Source: Lachnospiraceae bacterium UBA3732
Lineage (GTDB): Bacteria > Bacillota > Clostridia > Lachnospirales > Lachnospiraceae
Reading direction: 5' to 3'
Assembly (NCBI GenBank): GCA_002372545.1
Contig: DFHD01000004.1
Location: 1 to 64,000 of the forward strand
DNA length: 64,000 nucleotides
A program made the translations under genes and the position numbers. Numbering within the stretch: position 1 is the stretch's first letter; each line of letters starts with the position of its first letter. Under the pieces are notes generated by a model. The model was not told the origin of the DNA and made no database searches. It was given only the letters and a program-made list of their open reading frames with translations. Positions 1 to 8,339 of this stretch are shown piece by piece.

Positions 1-1
1 A

Positions 2-961
2 AGTATTAAAAGAAATATCATGAATCTTATGGATTTTGGATATGAAATCGAGTATAGCGAAAGCGTTCGTAAAATGCCTGTTAAAGATAAAAAAGGGAAA
101 ATAATGTATGATCCGGATACCGGAGAGAAGATAACAGAGGATAGCTATATCTGGTCAGACTATTATCTGGTTCGCGACTTTACAGATAGTGAACTGCGTC
201 TTTTAATTGATGGATTGCTTTTTTCAAGACATATTCCTTATAGCCAGTGTAAGAAACTAGTGGAGAAGATTGAAGGATTATCCAGTGAAAATTTCCGTTC
301 CAGAGTTAAATATATTTCCACACTTCCAGTCGATAAAACAGATAATAAAGCTCTGTTCCTTAATATTGAACTTATTGATGAAGCAATCAGTAAAAAGAAG
401 AAGATTACATTTAAATATCTGGAATATGATACTGATAAGAAAATGCACAAAAAAAAGAGAGAAGATGGAAAGGAACGGGTATACCTGGTATCACCATACC
501 AGATGGCAGCCCGTGATGGAAAGTATTATCTGATCTGTAATTATGATAAATATGATGATATTTCAAATTACCGCCTGGACAGGATTACCGATATAGAAAT
601 AACAGATGAAAAGATAAAGCCTTTTAAAGATTTGAAATGGGCAAACAAAGCATCACTCAATCTATCAGACTATATGAAAAAGCATCCGTATATGTATTCA
701 AGCGAGGATGTTATAGTATCATTCAGAATCGTACTTCCTATGATCAGTGATGTGATAGATATGTTTGGAACCGATGTAAGATTCTCTGATAAAGATGAGA
801 CTGGGGTGACAGTAACGACAACTACAAATGAACGGGCTATGGAGCAGTTCGCACTGAACTTTGCTCCGGATGTAATGGTACTCAGACCGGAGAGGTTGAG
901 AAAGAAGGTAGTAGAGAAGTTGAAGAATGCCGTGGAAGCGTATGAGGAGGGAACAAAATGA
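2..961 (+). CDS. WYL-domain transcriptional regulator, 5' end outside window
   Basis: Probable ligand-sensing transcriptional regulator. The frame is open to the window edge, so the ATG at 20 is probably internal and the usual N-terminal helix-turn-helix lies upstream. Visible parts are a linker, then a WYL domain with KERVYLVSPYQ, GKYYLICNYD and NYRLDRIT, then a C-terminal extension ending in NERAMEQFALNFAPDV. The stop overlaps the next start as ATGA (958-961), implying translational coupling. WYL proteins often regulate defence or DNA/RNA-stress loci (family knowledge); a role in controlling this island is inferred. A relic of the same 3' end recurs at 1605-1751. Confidence 0.85.
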   Translation, partial: SIKRNIMNLMDFGYEIEYSESVRKMPVKDKKGKIMYDPDTGEKITEDSYIWSDYYLVRDFTDSELRLLIDGLLFSRHIPYSQCKKLVEKIEGLSSENFRSRVKYISTLPVDKTDNKALFLNIELIDEAISKKKKITFKYLEYDTDKKMHKKKREDGKERVYLVSPYQMAARDGKYYLICNYDKYDDISNYRLDRITDIEITDEKIKPFKDLKWANKASLNLSDYMKKHPYMYSSEDVIVSFRIVLPMISDVIDMFGTDVRFSDKDETGVTVTTTTNERAMEQFALNFAPDVMVLRPERLRKKVVEKLKNAVEAYEEGTK

Positions 962-1605
962 AACTGGAGTATAGTGAAAAAGCAAAACAAAGCGCTATAT
1001 CTGAGTTTCGGGATAAAAAAATAGGCGATGGAAAACGTGGACCGTTTTATAACAGAACACAGGAATGGGATTTTGAAAAGGATGACCTGGAATTGTTCAA
1101 AAATGCTGTATGGCAGGGATATTTGGATGCGAGCAGAACGTTTGCGGGTATAAAGGGAACTAATAAAGATGAAGGAGCATTTTTAAATCTTGCAAAATCC
1201 ATAAAAAAGTATTTTGACGAGGAAGAATCGGAGTTTACCCATGATAAGTGGTGTAAAGACTTTATCAGAGATATTAAGAACTGTAACGATTATGATGCAC
1301 GATATGGACAGGCACAGAAGGTTGTGAATATGGCCTTCAAATATTTGTATTGTTGCAATGGAGCGGAGATTTACAGAGATAGTAAGTTCAACGAGTGTCA
1401 TATGCCCCTGGATCAGTTTACTCTGGCGTGGTTTTTTACTGAAGAAGGGATACTTTATCAGGAATGGAGCTGGTTTTCTGAAGATTTATATAATAAAGTG
1501 AAGGAAAGGATTAGGGAGATACTTAAGGAAGATATTCTTGGAAAGGAACTTATAATCTGGTACGAGTATAAAGATAGTATAGTGAATCTTAAGAAAACAC
1601 ATTAG
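958..1605 (+). CDS. Unknown protein, paralogue 1 of a three-member tandem family
   Basis: I do not recognise the family. The 215-residue protein is charged and looks soluble, with no signal peptide or membrane segment. Three blocks are shared with the proteins at 1753 and 2751: GYLDASRTF (residues 54-62), YGQAQKVVNMAFKYLYC (116-132) and CHMPLDQFTLAW (147-158). The start overlaps the WYL stop (ATGA), and GGAGG just upstream is the ribosome site. Coupling to a WYL regulator suggests a regulated pair. No catalytic motif is obvious; the central block reads as a conserved amphipathic helix. Function unknown. Confidence 0.75.
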   Translation: MKLEYSEKAKQSAISEFRDKKIGDGKRGPFYNRTQEWDFEKDDLELFKNAVWQGYLDASRTFAGIKGTNKDEGAFLNLAKSIKKYFDEEESEFTHDKWCKDFIRDIKNCNDYDARYGQAQKVVNMAFKYLYCCNGAEIYRDSKFNECHMPLDQFTLAWFFTEEGILYQEWSWFSEDLYNKVKERIREILKEDILGKELIIWYEYKDSIVNLKKTH

Positions 1606-1751
1606 TAACTACGATAATAAATGAACGGACTATGGAGCAGTTTGCACTAAACTTTGCACCTGATGTAATGGTACTTAGGCCGGAACGATTGAGGAAGAAG
1701 ATAGTGGAGAAGCTGAAGAATGCCGTGGAGGCGTATGAGAGGGGAGATTAA
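1605..1751 (+). pseudogene. Relic of the WYL regulator 3' end
   Basis: Read from 1605 this segment encodes VTTIINERTMEQFALNFAPD and continues through VMVLRPERLRKKIVEK to a TAA at 1749-1751. It matches the last ~45 codons of the WYL gene ending at 961 almost residue for residue, with many silent differences. It has no start and no WYL core. It is therefore the surviving tail of a second WYL gene, left by an old tandem duplication of the WYL-partner unit, and it sits immediately before partner paralogue 2 just as the intact WYL gene sits before paralogue 1. Confidence 0.85.
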
Positions 1752-1752
1752 T

Positions 1753-2493
1753 ATGGAAAATACAAGAGGAGAAAAAATGACAATACGAGTAGATGATTTG
1801 TTTTATTTTGTGTTTGGAATTACTCCAGATACTAATGATGAGGATAAGATAAAGCAATGTGTTCATAAAGCGTATCTTGATTTGTGCAGAACTATTGATT
1901 ATAAATACTCATCTGCTGAAATTGAAAGGTGGAAAAAGAAGAACAGTTCAGAAGAAGAAAAAAACAAGGCAAAGGGATTTGAAGAACAGAAGTCAGAATT
2001 CAAAAACACAATTGTGAATATGATTATTGAAGCTGTAAATAAAAAAGAGATTCTTGATGATTTTGATTATTGGCATAAAAATTTATCGGAAAGAATAAAT
2101 GCCAATTCAAAAGGAAAATACGTACTGATAGATGAGAAAGACAAAGAAGGATTATCCTATGGACAGATTCAAAAATGGATAAATATGACATTGAAATATA
2201 TGCGAATAATGGGATTGACTGATCCAAGCATAGAAAATAAGCTACATATTCCGTTAGATGATTATATTCTGAAGGCAGCATCTTATAAAGAAAATGAAAA
2301 GATATGTGATTCATATGAGGTTTATGGTTTGGGGATAGATAATTCTCTCGGAAAGTGGAGTGAAATATCTGAATACGATAAGTATATGTATTACGAGGAT
2401 TCTGTAAGAAAAAAGACGGTTTGTCCTATAGAATGGGAAAGCAAAGCTTGGATTGCAGAAGCAACAAGAAGAAGCGTAGAAGAGCAAAAATAG
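1753..2493 (+). CDS. Unknown protein, paralogue 2 of the tandem family
   Basis: A 246-residue soluble, charged protein of unrecognised family. It is the most diverged of the three paralogues: YLDLCRTIDY (41-50) replaces the YLDASRTF block, followed by YGQIQKWINMTLKYM (136-150) and LHIPLDDYIL (164-173). A longer lysine/glutamate-rich stretch (about 55-80) separates the first two blocks. ATG 1753 is chosen because a GAGGGGAG site lies seven bases upstream and the position mirrors the WYL-partner junction at 958. ATG 1777, with AGGAG before it, is an alternative. Its former WYL partner is only a relic (1605-1751). Confidence 0.7.
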   Translation: MENTRGEKMTIRVDDLFYFVFGITPDTNDEDKIKQCVHKAYLDLCRTIDYKYSSAEIERWKKKNSSEEEKNKAKGFEEQKSEFKNTIVNMIIEAVNKKEILDDFDYWHKNLSERINANSKGKYVLIDEKDKEGLSYGQIQKWINMTLKYMRIMGLTDPSIENKLHIPLDDYILKAASYKENEKICDSYEVYGLGIDNSLGKWSEISEYDKYMYYEDSVRKKTVCPIEWESKAWIAEATRRSVEEQK

Positions 2494-2508
2494 AAAAATG
2501 ATTATTGA

Positions 2509-2703
2509 TGTATTAATTGGTATTTTAAAGATACTATTGTGGTCACTGGGCATACACCGACGCAGTTTATAGAGGGTAACCCTAATCCGGGAAGGATATA
2601 CAAACATTTGAATCACATAGCGATTGATTGCGGATGTGGGATGCCGGACGGCAAGCTCGCAGCAATATGTCTTGAAACGGGAGAGGAATTCTATTCGCAG
2701 TAG
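2509..2703 (+). pseudogene. Relic of a PPP-type metallophosphatase C-terminus
   Basis: The open stretch reads WYFKDTIVVTGHTPTQFIEG, then a segment containing HIAIDCGCGMPDGKLAAICL, then a TAG at 2701. The GHTPT motif followed by an IDCGC...GKLAAICL tail is the C-terminal signature of bacterial serine/threonine-type (PPP) metallophosphoesterases, where this His contributes to the dinuclear metal site. There is no start codon and the catalytic N-terminal two-thirds are missing, so this is a fragment. It fills the gap between paralogues 2 and 3. Loss probably accompanied the recombination that built the tandem array. Confidence 0.8.
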
Positions 2704-2750
2704 CTAATATCATTACTTAAAGGCGTAAGGAAGTGGAGGAGCTGTAATAT

Positions 2751-3473
2751 ATGAAGAGCATAAATCTAAGTTTTGAAGTGGATCGCTTCAAAGCAACGAT
2801 TAAGAAAGAGAAGGACATATTGGAAAAAACTCTTTCGAATGATTCGGGAATTGAGTTGTATGTTCAGGCAATTTATCTGGGGTATTTAGATGCCTCAAGA
2901 ACATTTGAGGGTCAGCGTAAGGTCAAAAAAGATGATTCTGAAGTTAAAGAGATTGCGACAGAAATGAAGCAGTATATTGATGGTTATATCACTGACTTTG
3001 ATGCTCTTTTTTATAATGCCTGCGAAAAATTATGCGACAAATATCAGATGAAGTTCGGTCAGGCTCAAAAGATTATAAATATGGCCTACAAATATTTGTA
3101 CTGCATAGCTAGTGAAGATTTAAAAAAGTGTTTCGACAAGTGTCATTTGCCACTTGACGGGATAATGCTTGAGTGGATACACCGGAATATAACTGATGCT
3201 AAAAAGAAGAGGCTTAAGAAGGTAGATGCCTGGAGCAAGTTAGTCAAGGGAACGGAAGAAGAAGCTTGTACTTATATGTATTACAAAAAGTATATAGATA
3301 TCTATTGTAAAGAGAAAGGAAAAACGCCATTACAATTGGATTTTGAGTATTGGGTTATCATGTCGCAGACGCTGTCTGCGGAAAGCTACCTAAAGACATT
3401 TTCTGAAGATGAATTGAAGGAGAATAAGCATATTGACCTATTAAGAAAATACAGCGATAGTTTTTGTGCTTAA
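2751..3473 (+). CDS. Unknown protein, paralogue 3 of the tandem family
   Basis: A 240-residue soluble protein, closest to paralogue 1: GYLDASRTF (44-52), [17 protein letters not shown] (102-118) and [12 protein letters not shown] (131-142). The GGAGGAGC site six to twelve bases before ATG 2751 supports the start. The C-terminal third (about 145-240) is not shared with paralogue 1 and ends in a charged helical region. The gene is followed within a few bases by the broken kptA gene. Three intact copies in 3.5 kb, each with different upstream debris, suggest the family is maintained by selection. Function unknown. Confidence 0.75.
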   Translation: MKSINLSFEVDRFKATIKKEKDILEKTLSNDSGIELYVQAIYLGYLDASRTFEGQRKVKKDDSEVKEIATEMKQYIDGYITDFDALFYNACEKLCDKYQMKFGQAQKIINMAYKYLYCIASEDLKKCFDKCHLPLDGIMLEWIHRNITDAKKKRLKKVDAWSKLVKGTEEEACTYMYYKKYIDIYCKEKGKTPLQLDFEYWVIMSQTLSAESYLKTFSEDELKENKHIDLLRKYSDSFCA

Positions 3474-3483
3474 ACAAATAAAT

Positions 3484-4033
3484 ATGAGTGACAAGGATAC
3501 AAGCAAGTATATATCTCTGATACTTCGGCACAAGCCGGAAACAATAGGCATTTCCCTTGATGAGCATGGCTGGGCTAATGTTGATGAACTGATTCGAGGG
3601 GTAAATAAGTCACACCCCTTGGAGATGGGGATTCTGGAACGAATAGTTGCGGAGGACGAGAAGCAACGATATTCGTTCAATGAAGATAAAACGTTGATCA
3701 GAGCAAATCAGGGTCATTTTATTCCGGTTGACGTTGAACTTGAGGAAGTACCCTCCGGAGTTCCTTTATCACGGTACTGGCGAGAAATATGTCAAATCTA
3801 TTGATGAGCAAGGTCTTATTCCGAAATCCAGACTATATGCTCACCTTTCTGCGGATGAGGAAACAGCTCGAAAAGTGGGGAGCAGACACGGGAAGCCAGT
3901 TATTTATATCGTTAAAATTGGGGAAATGTATCGCAATCAAGGGAAGTTCTATTGCTCTGTGAAAGATATTGGAAAGAAAAACTTGGAGTATTATCTTTTG
4001 AATGTGTGCAATATTAAATTAAAGAATAATTGA
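3484..4033 (+). pseudogene. kptA: RNA 2'-phosphotransferase (Tpt1/KptA), frameshifted
   Basis: KptA/Tpt1 moves the 2'-phosphate of an RNA splice junction to NAD+. Frame one carries the N-terminal winged-helix half with [11 protein letters not shown] (the R15/H16 catalytic pair), GWANVDELI and GHFIPVD. The next frame carries YHGT, HLSADEETARKVGSRHGKPV and the C-terminal half. Together they make about 182 residues, normal for the family, with all four catalytic Arg/His positions present. The break is one extra base: dropping T3754 restores V-P-P-E before FLYHGT. The decay is therefore recent, or it is a sequencing error; no slippery site is visible. A terminator follows. Confidence 0.85.
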
Positions 4034-4081
4034 TGGAATATGCAAATATATCAAAATCTGAAAGAGATAATCTTGTTTAAA

Positions 4082-4110
4082 CAAAGGCTGCGTTACTGCA
4101 GCCTTTTTTA
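4082..4110. terminator. Bidirectional terminator between convergent genes
   Basis: An 8-bp stem AAGGCTGC (4084-4091) / GCAGCCTT (4098-4105) with a six-base loop is followed by a T run, and preceded by A residues that make a T run on the other strand. It separates the convergent kptA relic and the minus-strand gene whose stop is at 4111. Confidence 0.8.
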
Positions 4111-5628
4111 TTATTTATATGTTTTTTCTATCCCAGCCAGCTCTAATTCCTTAGCGGTAATGTTCCAAGGCCGACTGTCTTTTGCGGCTTCTTCAAGCAG
4201 GATAAGGTGATAAGCGTTAAGCATGAGGGATATGTCGATTTGGCCTTTCAAATAATTGCTTAAGGCAATAAGAATTCGTTGTTTTCCGGTTAAGGAATCA
4301 GGAAGGCAGTATTCAAAATCCATATAGTTATCATTGGATGTTCCGTTGTAGATGCATCCTGTATCGGAATCCTGAAAGTAGCCGTTCATCCACATATCAC
4401 TGATGTCGCGTCCTTTTCTGTCCTTTTTATTGTACCATTCCGGAGCTGAATGATTTAATACCATAGGTCCTCGACATATGCCGGGAGAAGTGTATTTTCC
4501 GGCAATAATATCACCCGTTTTGAAAGGCGTCGGAAATGAAAACCACATGTAGTCAAAAGCAGTGAGTGTGTCTTTATCCGCTACTGTGGTGATATATGGT
4601 TCCACATGCATAATTTCATAGTTGCTATTTAGGTATAACTCCAGACGGTCATCAATATGTATTGTTGATATTGAATCCAACTCTTTTTTCATGATGCATA
4701 AAGAGTAGTTTTTATAATTGGAATCTGAATAATCTATGCACTCATCTTTTGCAGCTTGCAAACATTTTTCATACGTAGAAAAGCAACTATTATTCTCCGT
4801 TTCGTAGGTATAGTTATCTGATTGAGTTACTGTAACTTTATATTTATAAAATGAATTGTCCGGGTTCATGAAGATATCAATGTATTTCTTTTGCATTTCC
4901 ATATATCGTTTAAGGAATGAATGAAGACTGTCTTCTTTTGATTCAGATGTATCGAAGGCCATATCTTTTGTATTATCAATTAAATACTGCCATTCTTTAT
5001 GCTTTTCAGCCAGTGATAGACTCCTGCATTGATAAATCAGCCAAGACACTTCAAGCGGAGTGAATTTGTAGGAGATTTCTCGTAAATAATTCCGTATATC
5101 CTTTGAATTTATAAAACAGGTGAACATTATATTATCTGCTTGATCATATAATTCACTGCAAAATGTATCAAAATCATATAGTTCTCCGTTTAGTTCTGCC
5201 CCTCCATAGTTGTTTGTAAGATACTTGGCTTCATCTAATTCGTTATCAAATAAGTGTCCATTATTTCGAAAATATAGTAAACGGATATTTTTGTAGCATA
5301 TATTGATATAACAATTTTTTAAACCGTATTTATTCGGCTTAAAACCGTAATGAATCCATATATTAGTATCATCGGGATTATAATCCGGAGAATTGGTATT
5401 ATCATTATCTTTTTCCAAATGCATATTTATAAATAGCACATGATTAATGCAGTCAATATAATTATCGGCCTCATAGGAATACTTAAGAGGTAACTCATTT
5501 TCAAGATATTTGTAATATTGCGGGTGATATATATCTTGATCGTCATTATCATAGTCGTTATATAGCGGATTCAGATATATCACAAAGTCGAAGTTTAGAT
5601 CCTCATAATTAGAACTGAATATATGCAT
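4111..5628 (-). CDS. Unknown 505-aa protein, acidic and Tyr/Asn-rich
   Basis: No recognised domain. The N-terminal third is rich in Asp, Asn and Tyr with no signal peptide or membrane helix. The C-terminal half is more globular and has conserved-looking stretches: FDYMWFSFPTPFKTGDIIAG, YTSPGICRGPMVLNH and DSLTGKQRILIALSNYLKG. The last residues form amphipathic helices. A GGGAGGG site precedes ATG 5628 on the minus strand. It is the only minus-strand gene in the AT-rich region and diverges from the 5731-8182 unit. Its length and codon use look like a real gene. Confidence 0.75.
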   Translation of the reverse strand: MHIFSSNYEDLNFDFVIYLNPLYNDYDNDDQDIYHPQYYKYLENELPLKYSYEADNYIDCINHVLFINMHLEKDNDNTNSPDYNPDDTNIWIHYGFKPNKYGLKNCYINICYKNIRLLYFRNNGHLFDNELDEAKYLTNNYGGAELNGELYDFDTFCSELYDQADNIMFTCFINSKDIRNYLREISYKFTPLEVSWLIYQCRSLSLAEKHKEWQYLIDNTKDMAFDTSESKEDSLHSFLKRYMEMQKKYIDIFMNPDNSFYKYKVTVTQSDNYTYETENNSCFSTYEKCLQAAKDECIDYSDSNYKNYSLCIMKKELDSISTIHIDDRLELYLNSNYEIMHVEPYITTVADKDTLTAFDYMWFSFPTPFKTGDIIAGKYTSPGICRGPMVLNHSAPEWYNKKDRKGRDISDMWMNGYFQDSDTGCIYNGTSNDNYMDFEYCLPDSLTGKQRILIALSNYLKGQIDISLMLNAYHLILLEEAAKDSRPWNITAKELELAGIEKTYK

Positions 5629-5676
5629 TTAATAACCCTCCCAGAGTACATCTTGAATAAATAATAAAAAATCTGA

Positions 5677-5710
5677 TGTGACATTTTTTGCTCATTCATC
5701 CGTATATAGT
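5677..5710 (+). promoter_or_regulatory. Shared 34-bp promoter-like element, copy A
   Basis: This copy starts TGTGACATTTTTTGCTCAT, continues with a TCC core, and ends TATAGT (5705-5710). It aligns without gaps over 34 positions to copies at 8247-8280 and 13528-13561. The end resembles a -10 box about 20 bases before the small ORF at 5731. The gap from TGTGACA to the -10 is 21 bases, too long for a classical -35, so an activator site or alternative sigma factor is possible. Confidence 0.65.
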
Positions 5711-5730
5711 TATATTTGAAATTGACAAAG

Positions 5731-5880
5731 ATGCGATTTGATAGAAGAGGACGGATACCATGGGAAATTAAAAAAAAACTTCTCGATGAGATTGACGACA
5801 ATTGCACTTCGGAACAGCTTAGTATCTTGAGAATAGAAATCGATACATGCGTTTGGATTGAGGAAGGAGTGAAGATATGA
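5731..5880 (+). CDS. Small ORF (49 aa) coupled to the esterase-like gene
   Basis: ATG 5731 to TGA 5880 encodes a 49-residue charged peptide beginning MRFDRRGRIPWEIKKKLLDE and ending CVWIEEGVKI. Its stop overlaps the next start as ATGA (5877-5880), and it begins about 20 bases after the -10-like end of element A, so it is well placed to be translated first in the unit. The ribosome site is weak. It could be a genuine small protein, a coupling leader, or the remnant of a longer gene. No family recognised. Confidence 0.5.
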   Translation: MRFDRRGRIPWEIKKKLLDEIDDNCTSEQLSILRIEIDTCVWIEEGVKI

Positions 5881-7199
5881 GCATATTAAATATCTGTGAC
5901 TACAGAGATGAAAAAGAGAATATTTATTACAAGGAATTGCAGAAGTGTTTCGGTGCGAAAACGCATATTATTTCGGTGGTTTTTGAAAAGGATAAGAATC
6001 CTGCCGAATTATTAGTGCAGCTTATGACTGAAAGGTATGATTTGATCGTGGGGCACGGTTTTGGTGGTGTGTTGGCTTTGTATATTGGGCGGGCAACAAA
6101 TGTCAAAACCATACTGATCAATCCGGCTTATCCCGCATCCAGATATTGGTCAGATGATCTTGCTGATTATGAATATCAGGAACTGATTGAAATAATCACG
6201 GAAAGAGATATTTGCTGGGACACTAAACATGAAACCACAAAAAACGTCTATATGATTCTGGGGCGTGATGATGATGCTACGGATACGACAACGAGCAACA
6301 AGTATCTGCGCAGTAAAAATTGTTTTTATGTTGATGGTGGGCATTGGCCTTCCGGTGCGGATTTTTCCAGTGTTTTCAAAAAACTTGTGTTGGGAGATTC
6401 TTTCGAAGATTTAGATGAAGATCAAATAGCAGAAAAGCGAAGGGATGAAGCTACATATGAACTGTTCAAGGATTTCGCTATTGGGGAAATGGGTTATTCA
6501 CTTCTATATTTGTATTCTTATGAAGAGAAAGCAAATAACCGTATGAGTAAAATTGCTAGACGTCTTACCGGGAATGAAGCCGATAAAGAACTGATTGGAA
6601 AAATGCAATATATATCTGCTGATCTGCTGGGGAAGGATGCATCCAATATCAGAGAACAATATGATGATGTTTCACTTCTTGTCATAGATCATGTTACGAG
6701 CTTGTTAATGGAAAAAGATGAAAAGAAGGCGCTCTGGATTGCCTGCAATGAGGTATTAGATAATAACGGTCGGGTTTTGCTCCTTTCTGACGACAGTGCG
6801 GAAGATATTTTTGAAGGAGAAAGGGAAATAACAGATCTGATTTACAACGGATGTGTGGCAGAATTTGAAGATAATCCCATCTCAATCAATAATGCTTACA
6901 AGGGTGTAATTGACATTGAAGTGGGCAGAAAACCCTATTCTGATCAGTACCAGGCTATTATTATCGATGAAGTAGATTCCAAAGACGGGAATATCGCAAT
7001 CAAATGGCATTCCAATAAAGTTAAAGATCAGATTCTATATGTATATTTTGAAAATGGCAAATGGTATATAGATGAGAAGAATGGGTGGGCAAATAAAGAA
7101 AGAACGGCAGTAATCCTCGAGAAAGCAAGCAGTGAATTTGTTAAAACAGTTGAGATAACTGACCACGATGGAAAGGATTTCTTTGGATGGGGATGGTGA
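5877..7199 (+). CDS. YqiA-like alpha/beta-hydrolase fold lacking the Ser nucleophile, with unknown C-terminal extension
   Basis: The N-terminal ~165 residues read as a YqiA/UPF0227-type alpha/beta hydrolase: strand-turn YDLIVGHGFGGVLALYIG (nucleophile elbow at 59-64), LINPAYPASRYW, ILGRDDDATD (acid) and FYVDGGHWPSG (His). At the elbow the family has G-x-S-x-G, but here the sequence is G-H-G-F-G, with Gly in place of Ser. A conventional serine esterase reaction is therefore unlikely. Residues 170-440 match nothing I know and end in DHDGKDFFGWGW. It is coupled to the small ORF upstream (ATGA) and to the 7205 gene downstream (overlapping region). Possibly a binding or scaffold protein. Confidence 0.7.
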   Translation: MSILNICDYRDEKENIYYKELQKCFGAKTHIISVVFEKDKNPAELLVQLMTERYDLIVGHGFGGVLALYIGRATNVKTILINPAYPASRYWSDDLADYEYQELIEIITERDICWDTKHETTKNVYMILGRDDDATDTTTSNKYLRSKNCFYVDGGHWPSGADFSSVFKKLVLGDSFEDLDEDQIAEKRRDEATYELFKDFAIGEMGYSLLYLYSYEEKANNRMSKIARRLTGNEADKELIGKMQYISADLLGKDASNIREQYDDVSLLVIDHVTSLLMEKDEKKALWIACNEVLDNNGRVLLLSDDSAEDIFEGEREITDLIYNGCVAEFEDNPISINNAYKGVIDIEVGRKPYSDQYQAIIIDEVDSKDGNIAIKWHSNKVKDQILYVYFENGKWYIDEKNGWANKERTAVILEKASSEFVKTVEITDHDGKDFFGWGW

Positions 7200-7204
7200 A
7201 GCGT

Positions 7205-8182
7205 ATGAGTACAAACATGAAGATAAAAGTATATAAAGCTATAAACACTGTTCTTCATCGGATTACCATGAAAAGGGAATTTGCGCTTATCGCTAAAGCC
7301 GATGGAATAGCCCAATGCGATGAGGACATCCTTAATCACATTTTTTTGGTTGATAAATCCGGCGCTAAATATCTTTTGTATGTAGGAGACAAGGTATATA
7401 CCCGGGAGCGCTTTGATAAAAAGATTTGCCTCTCAAAAATATTGGAGAAATACCCTGATCTTGAAGGTGATGATGTATCATTCCCGACAATAAATGAACT
7501 TTACAATATAGCAGCAGATAAAACTCTTGAGATAACGTTCACCGACGAGCGTAGAGACTGGCTCAATAGAAAATGGATCAACGATTACCTTCAGATTGGG
7601 ACAAATGAATGCGAATGGTACATGACTGATGATTTCTCCGCTATAAATATTCAATTGCAAAGAATCGAAGAAAAAAAAGATGATTCTATCGCAGAAACGA
7701 CAGAACGTGTGATAGATCCGGCAAAGTTTGAAATATACGACAGGTTAATGAAGATACTATATGATAGCGGGGCAGAAGAGCATTATGGAGACGCCTTTTG
7801 CATAGAATATTCGATTATTTATGCGCGTCAGGAATATAGGTATTATCTCATGTATTTCTTTTCAAATCACAGCTGGAATGCTGATCCGTCCAATATTCTG
7901 AATGTGTGTGTAACGACTACAATTATTCCCAGAATATTTGATAGTAAAGATGTTAGATTTACCCATCCATCTAAAAAGACATATTGTAAAGAAGATGGTA
8001 AGGAATACTTAATGGTTTGTATGACAATGGACAATGATGTAAGCGTAAAATTTGTTTCTGTAGGAGCAGATAACTCCCGAAGACAGACGGAGGGTGACGT
8101 GGCGGGTAACAGAGTTTATGACAACCTGATAGATTTTTCCGTGTGGTTATCGGCATTTCATCAAGAGATACGTATGGCATGA
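7205..8182 (+). CDS. Unknown 325-aa protein
   Basis: No recognised family. ATG 7205 follows the previous stop closely; an in-frame ATG at 7187 overlaps the upstream gene, and either is possible. The N-terminal half (to about residue 160) includes KSGAKYLLYVGDKVYT and a Trp-rich stretch. After a linker, the C-terminal half contains YDRLMKILYDSGAEEHYGDA and RYYLMYFFSNHSW, giving a two-domain appearance. No membrane segment or signal peptide. It is the last gene of the element-A unit and is followed by a terminator, so it is likely co-expressed with the esterase-like protein. Confidence 0.7.
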   Translation: MSTNMKIKVYKAINTVLHRITMKREFALIAKADGIAQCDEDILNHIFLVDKSGAKYLLYVGDKVYTRERFDKKICLSKILEKYPDLEGDDVSFPTINELYNIAADKTLEITFTDERRDWLNRKWINDYLQIGTNECEWYMTDDFSAINIQLQRIEEKKDDSIAETTERVIDPAKFEIYDRLMKILYDSGAEEHYGDAFCIEYSIIYARQEYRYYLMYFFSNHSWNADPSNILNVCVTTTIIPRIFDSKDVRFTHPSKKTYCKEDGKEYLMVCMTMDNDVSVKFVSVGADNSRRQTEGDVAGNRVYDNLIDFSVWLSAFHQEIRMA

Positions 8183-8218
8183 GAAATAATAGGATTGATG
8201 ATTGGTCATAATGTGATT

Positions 8219-8245
8219 AAAGAGCAGCGTGACTGCTCTTTTTTG
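8219..8245 (+). terminator. Rho-independent terminator
   Basis: A 7-bp stem AGAGCAG (8221-8227) / CTGCTCT (8233-8239) with a CGTGA loop, followed by TTTTTT. It ends the 5731-8182 unit immediately before promoter-like element B. Confidence 0.8.
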
Positions 8246-8246
8246 A

Positions 8247-8280
8247 TGCGGCATTTTTTGCACATTGCTCCATCTATAAT
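8247..8280 (+). promoter_or_regulatory. Shared 34-bp promoter-like element, copy B
   Basis: Begins TGCGGCATTTTTTGCACAT, keeps the TCC core, and ends TATAAT (8275-8280). Same ungapped 34-bp alignment as copies A and C. It lies 60 bases before the DnaB-like gene, with AGGAGAGGA just ahead of that start. Confidence 0.7.
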
Positions 8281-8339
8281 TAATAATAAGATTTAATAAG
8301 TGATTTAATAAGTGACATTAAAGGAGAGGAATAGAGAGG

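Noticed and set aside
3740..3765. Programmed frameshift in kptA
   Set aside because: No slippery heptamer, no stimulatory hairpin seen, and bacterial KptA is not known to use recoding; an indel is simpler.
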